Below, piece after piece: positions 61,398 to 64,000 of a stretch of DNA of 64,000 bases. The DNA is from Microbulbifer elongatus. GTDB taxonomy: Bacteria > Pseudomonadota > Gammaproteobacteria > Pseudomonadales > Cellvibrionaceae. The stretch covers positions 310,001 to 374,000 of the forward strand of contig NZ_CP088953.1 of assembly GCF_021165935.1 (NCBI RefSeq), in the 5' to 3' direction. A program made the position numbers and the translations under genes. Numbering within the stretch: position 1 is the first letter of the stretch; each line of letters starts with the position of its first letter. The notes beneath the pieces were generated by a model. It did no database searches and was not told where the DNA came from. It saw nothing but the letters and a program-made list of their open reading frames with translations.

Positions 61398-62179
61398 AAA
61401 CCAAGTTTTATACAGAGCAAACGCTGAAATCATGGGATCAGGCTGCGGAAATCCACCACCGCAGAAACCCCGGTCTGGCAACCCAAACCAAAGCGCCGGA
61501 TTTCAACGCTCTACACGAGGAATTTAATCGCCTTGTTGACGCCAGGCTTGTAGCAGATTCGTCCGTCGCACAGATTTGCTGCAATAACGGAAAAGACCTG
61601 CTGTCGATAAAGAACAAAGGGGCGGGATACTGCCTGGGAATTGATGGCTCAAGTAAGTTCATCGAGCAAGCGCGCGCTCTTGCCAACCATCCGCACTACT
61701 CAGATGTAAATTTTGAAACACACAATGTCTACGAAATTCCGGAGCATCACCACGGGAAATTCGATATTGTCGCTATCACCGTAGGCGTACTGAACTGGAT
61801 GCCGGACCTCGATAAGTTCTTTACGGTTTGCAGCCGCCTTCTGAAACCCGGCGGCTTCATGCTGATGGAAGAAATGCACCCGGTGCTCAATATGTATGAA
61901 GAAGGAAACCCCTCATACATTGCCTACTCCTACTTTAACCGAGAGGCACAGATTGATACCCACGGGCTGGATTATTTCTCTGGTGAAAAGTACGACGCAG
62001 AGCCCAATTATTACTTCCAGCACACGTTAAGTGACATACTCTCCGCAGCGATCGCCAGTGGCCTGCAGCTGCAGACATTCGAGGAGTCTCGATCCAACAT
62101 CGGAAATTATTGTGGCGATCTGGCCAGCTCGCCACTCAGTCCGCCAATGGCTTTTATCGCCAGCTGGAAGAGAACCTGA
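61394..62179 (+). CDS. SAM-dependent methyltransferase (class I)
   Basis: A 261-residue protein whose ATG overlaps the LysR stop (ATGA), so translation is coupled. The Rossmann-like fold starts after a lead helix region: VAQICCNNGKDLLSIKNKGAGYCLGIDGSSKFIEQARALA (motif I region, with CCNNGKD replacing the usual DxGxGxG-like loop), DVNFETHNVYEIP, FDIVAITVGVLNWMPDLDKFFTVCSRLLKPGGFMLMEEMHPVLNMYE. The N-terminal 45 residues (YTEQTLKSWDQAAEIHHRR) are typical of small-molecule methyltransferases. Target is unknown. Codon use is less GC-rich than in the genes around it. Confidence 0.85.
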   Translation: MKTKFYTEQTLKSWDQAAEIHHRRNPGLATQTKAPDFNALHEEFNRLVDARLVADSSVAQICCNNGKDLLSIKNKGAGYCLGIDGSSKFIEQARALANHPHYSDVNFETHNVYEIPEHHHGKFDIVAITVGVLNWMPDLDKFFTVCSRLLKPGGFMLMEEMHPVLNMYEEGNPSYIAYSYFNREAQIDTHGLDYFSGEKYDAEPNYYFQHTLSDILSAAIASGLQLQTFEESRSNIGNYCGDLASSPLSPPMAFIASWKRT

Positions 62180-62202
62180 TTCAGGACAATGAACACAAAA
62201 AC

Positions 62203-62766
62203 ATGACAGAAAAGCAGAGAATGCTCGCCGGCGAAATGTACGACCCGGCAGATCCGGAGCTCGCCGAATTGCGCCTGGCGGCTCGCCTGCTGTTCGAACA
62301 GCTGAACACCGTCAGCCAGCAGGACAGGGTGCGACGGGATAAGTTGATCAGGCAATTATTTGGCAGCACTGGCGAGCAGATTCAGATCGAGTCTCCCTTC
62401 CATTGCGACTACGGCGAAAATATTCACGTAGGCGAGAATTTTTTCGCCAACTTTGGTTGTGTGATTCTGGATGTAGCCGAAGTCCGCTTTGGTGACAATT
62501 GCATGCTGGCCCCGCAGGTTGGCATCTATACCGCGACCCATCCACTGGATCCGGCAGAAAGAAACAGCGGGCGAGAGTACGCCAGGCCGATCACCGTTGG
62601 CGACAACTGCTGGATCGGGGGCATGGCGGTGATCAATCCCGGTGTCACCCTCGGCAACAATGTGGTGGTCGCCTCCGGTGCGGTCGTCACCAAGAGTTTT
62701 GGCGACAATGTGGTAGTGGCCGGAAACCCGGCGAAAGTCATTCGCACCATCGAACCGACCTCCTGA
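62203..62766 (+). CDS. maa: Maltose/galactoside O-acetyltransferase family (LbH fold)
   Basis: The ATG at 62203 (MTEKQRMLAGEMYDPADPELAELRLAARLLFEQLN) gives 187 residues, matching the Maa/LacA/NodL group. The N-terminal maltose acetyltransferase cap is followed by a left-handed beta helix of hexapeptide repeats (PFHCDYGENIHVGENFFANFGCVILDVAEVRFGDNCMLAPQVGIYTATHPLDPAERNSG, then GDNCWIGGMAVINPGVTLGNNVVVASGAVVTKSFGDNVVVAGNPAKVIRTI) with the catalytic His in TATHPLDP. It transfers acetyl from acetyl-CoA to a sugar hydroxyl. It lies shortly after the methyltransferase gene. Confidence 0.93.
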   Translation: MTEKQRMLAGEMYDPADPELAELRLAARLLFEQLNTVSQQDRVRRDKLIRQLFGSTGEQIQIESPFHCDYGENIHVGENFFANFGCVILDVAEVRFGDNCMLAPQVGIYTATHPLDPAERNSGREYARPITVGDNCWIGGMAVINPGVTLGNNVVVASGAVVTKSFGDNVVVAGNPAKVIRTIEPTS

Positions 62767-62785
62767 CCGGAATCGACGAAATACC

Positions 62786-63169
62786 ATGCTGAACGCCATC
62801 CATCACGCCGCAATCATCTGCTCGGATTATCCGCGATCGAAACACTTTTACACGGAAGTTCTCGGGCTGGAAATCATTGCGGAAAACTACCGCGCACAGC
62901 GCGATTCATGGAAGCTGGATCTGCGTCTTGCAAACGGCGGCCAGATTGAACTGTTTTCATTTCCCGATGCACCAGCGCGACCCAGTTACCCCGAGGCCCG
63001 AGGACTGCGCCACCTGGCGTTTGTGGTGGAATCCATTGACGAGGTGAAAGCCCGCCTGGAGTCGCGCGGTGTAGAGGTAGAGCCGGTGCGGCTGGACGAG
63101 TACACCGGCAAGCGTTTCACATTTTTCAGTGACCCGGATGGGCTACCGCTCGAACTCTACGAACAGTAA
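62786..63169 (+). CDS. gloA2: VOC-family protein, YaeR/GloA2-like
   Basis: A 127-residue protein of the glyoxalase/dioxygenase (vicinal oxygen chelate) superfamily, strikingly like E. coli YaeR: HHAAIICSDYPRSKHFYTEVLGLEI, RDSWKLDLRL, IELFSFPDAPARPSYPEARGLRHLAFVV and the C-terminal YTGKRFTFFSDPDGLPLELYEQ. The metal ligands (His, Glu, His, Glu) are present at the usual spots. The reaction of this subgroup is not settled. It lies 19 bp after maa, probably in the same transcript. Confidence 0.92.
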   Translation: MLNAIHHAAIICSDYPRSKHFYTEVLGLEIIAENYRAQRDSWKLDLRLANGGQIELFSFPDAPARPSYPEARGLRHLAFVVESIDEVKARLESRGVEVEPVRLDEYTGKRFTFFSDPDGLPLELYEQ

Positions 63170-63183
63170 ACCCCTGCACAAAT

Positions 63184-63234
63184 AAAAAACGGGGCGAAGG
63201 GTGACCGCGCTTGCGCGTCGCACTCTTCGCCCCG
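63184..63234 (-). terminator. Terminator hairpin for the partial gene at the right edge
   Basis: On the minus strand, CGGGGCGAAGAGTG and CACCCTTCGCCCCG pair around a GC-rich stem-loop and end in TTTTTT. It lies about 33 bp past the stop of the gene at 63267. It could also stop the VOC gene transcript from the other side. Confidence 0.88.
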
Positions 63235-63266
63235 CCAGTTTATCTTCAGCGGACAAAGTCTCCGTA

Positions 63267-64000
63267 TCAGGGTGTCGCCTTGGTGGCACCGCCAGCGCCA
63301 CTGGCTTTTTTGTCTTTTACCGACGCCTTACCCTGAATCTGACTTTGGTTATTGCCTTTGTCCGCAATGGCCGGCTTCAGTTCCGCCAGCATCATCTTCA
63401 TCTGGTTGTATTCGGCTTCGTTGGTCAGTTCCAGCATCAGCGGCTGGGCCACCTCGGCGAAGTACTCCGCATCTTTGCGATCGTACAGTTCCTGGGCCAT
63501 CCACTGGGCGATATGCAACTCGCGGGGCGCACGCAGGTAGGCCTGCTCCAGCATTTCCACGTACTGCTTTTTCGGGTAACCCAGCATCTGCATGGTGATC
63601 GCCAGGCCGTACCAGTTCATCGCTTCATCGGCCTGGTTGTTGACCAACCTGACGAACTTGTCGCGGGCTCCCTTCAGCATTTCCTTGCTGCGATCACCAC
63701 CCAGGGTGCTGATCTCACGGTTCAGCCACAACCAGGCCTGGGCTTTCTGATACCAGAACTTGTCGCGGTTCGACGGCGCCACCTGAGCCAGCAGGCGCGC
63801 GGCCTGATCGAAGTCACCGGCGCGGGTAGCGGCATCGGCGCGCACTGCGGTCAGCTCCGGCGAGTAGAGGTTGGCGCGCTCGGCGTACTCGACCAGGTCG
63901 TGAATGCCGTGCGGGTTATAGCCGGATTTCACCAGGAAGCGCGCCAGCTCCACGACGGTTTCCTGCCCGCTGAGCACCGTCAGTTTGGGGCGTTCCGGTT
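63267..64000 (-). CDS. C-terminal part of a tetratricopeptide-like repeat protein (runs off right edge)
   Basis: The minus frame is open from the window edge (PERPKLTVLSGQETVVELARFLVKSGYNPHG...) to the stop at 63267, so the true start lies outside. About 244 residues are visible. Helical pairs such as LTAVRADAATRAGDFDQAARLLAQVAPSNRDKFWYQKAQAWLWLNRE and AMNWYGLAITMQMLGYPKKQYVEMLEQAYLRAPRELHIAQWMAQELYDRKDAEYF are TPR-like. The tail is Lys/Gly/Ala-rich (KASVKDKKASGAGGATKATP). No catalytic motif is seen; probably the C-terminal part of a larger protein. Function unknown. Confidence 0.7.
   Translation of the reverse strand, partial: PERPKLTVLSGQETVVELARFLVKSGYNPHGIHDLVEYAERANLYSPELTAVRADAATRAGDFDQAARLLAQVAPSNRDKFWYQKAQAWLWLNREISTLGGDRSKEMLKGARDKFVRLVNNQADEAMNWYGLAITMQMLGYPKKQYVEMLEQAYLRAPRELHIAQWMAQELYDRKDAEYFAEVAQPLMLELTNEAEYNQMKMMLAELKPAIADKGNNQSQIQGKASVKDKKASGAGGATKATP

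Overview
The window looks like chromosomal DNA of a marine or saline polysaccharide-degrading gammaproteobacterium close to Microbulbifer and related Cellvibrionales. This is inferred from protein style and gene content, not from a search: long Ser/Gly linkers in secreted lyases, large TonB-dependent receptors, Tat-exported enzymes and GntR/FadR-type regulators. Most of the window (1-44.7 kb) is a uronic-acid and pectin utilisation region. The last 19 kb is ordinary chromosome.

Layout. 1-1.6 kb: N-terminal part of a secreted FN3 lipoprotein, running off the left edge. 2.0-4.0 kb: a complete group IIC intron with its maturase, inserted just behind the terminator of the next gene. 4.0-7.9 kb: a giant two-domain PL1 pectate lyase. 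8.4-11.3 kb: a TRAP transporter (DctM, DctQ, lipoprotein DctP). 11.6-14.1 kb: a sugar MFS porter and mannonate dehydratase. 14.6-28 kb: a plus-strand run of TonB receptor, GntR regulator, GH92 lipoprotein, Tat-exported Gfo/Idh/MocA oxidoreductase, ApbE-like flavin transferase, second Tat-exported oxidoreductase, tandem DUF1080 (3-keto-glycoside hydrolase family) protein, fructokinase-like gene with an in-frame stop, and mannose isomerase/AGE-family epimerase. 28-34.5 kb: kdgK, uxaC, uxuB, kduD, kduI. 34.7-42.8 kb: DUF4861-GH105 lipoprotein, TonB receptor, GH28 polygalacturonase with an in-frame stop, and a GntR regulator with an in-frame stop. 43.2-44.7 kb: uxaA. After 44.8 kb: an orphan HypX-like protein, PepB-type aminopeptidase, membrane proteins including a rhomboid and an MscS channel, an aminotransferase/semialdehyde dehydrogenase pair with a divergent LysR regulator, a methyltransferase, an acetyltransferase, a VOC protein, and a partial repeat protein.

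How the genes fit. PL1 lyases and GH28 would cut pectate outside the cytoplasm. TonB receptors and the TRAP system import oligomers and monomers, and GH105 removes the unsaturated end. KduI and KduD take the unsaturated uronate product to 2-keto-3-deoxygluconate; UxaC, UxuB, UxuA and UxaA convert galacturonate and glucuronate; KdgK phosphorylates the common product. A second module (GH92, oxidoreductases, DUF1080, mannose isomerase, fructokinase) fits uptake and breakdown of a mannose-containing glycan.

Stand-out observations. (1) Three genes of this region each carry exactly one in-frame TAG with the reading frame otherwise intact. (2) A recurring operator-like motif, TGGTATRACCAATTT and variants, precedes at least seven pectin/uronate transcription units and resembles FadR-type GntR operators. 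(3) A dispersed palindromic repeat has variable arms around a fixed core and occurs 40-50 bp downstream of three stop codons, always in the same orientation. (4) The group IIC intron boundaries can be read to within a few bases. No tRNA, rRNA, CRISPR array or prophage was recognised.
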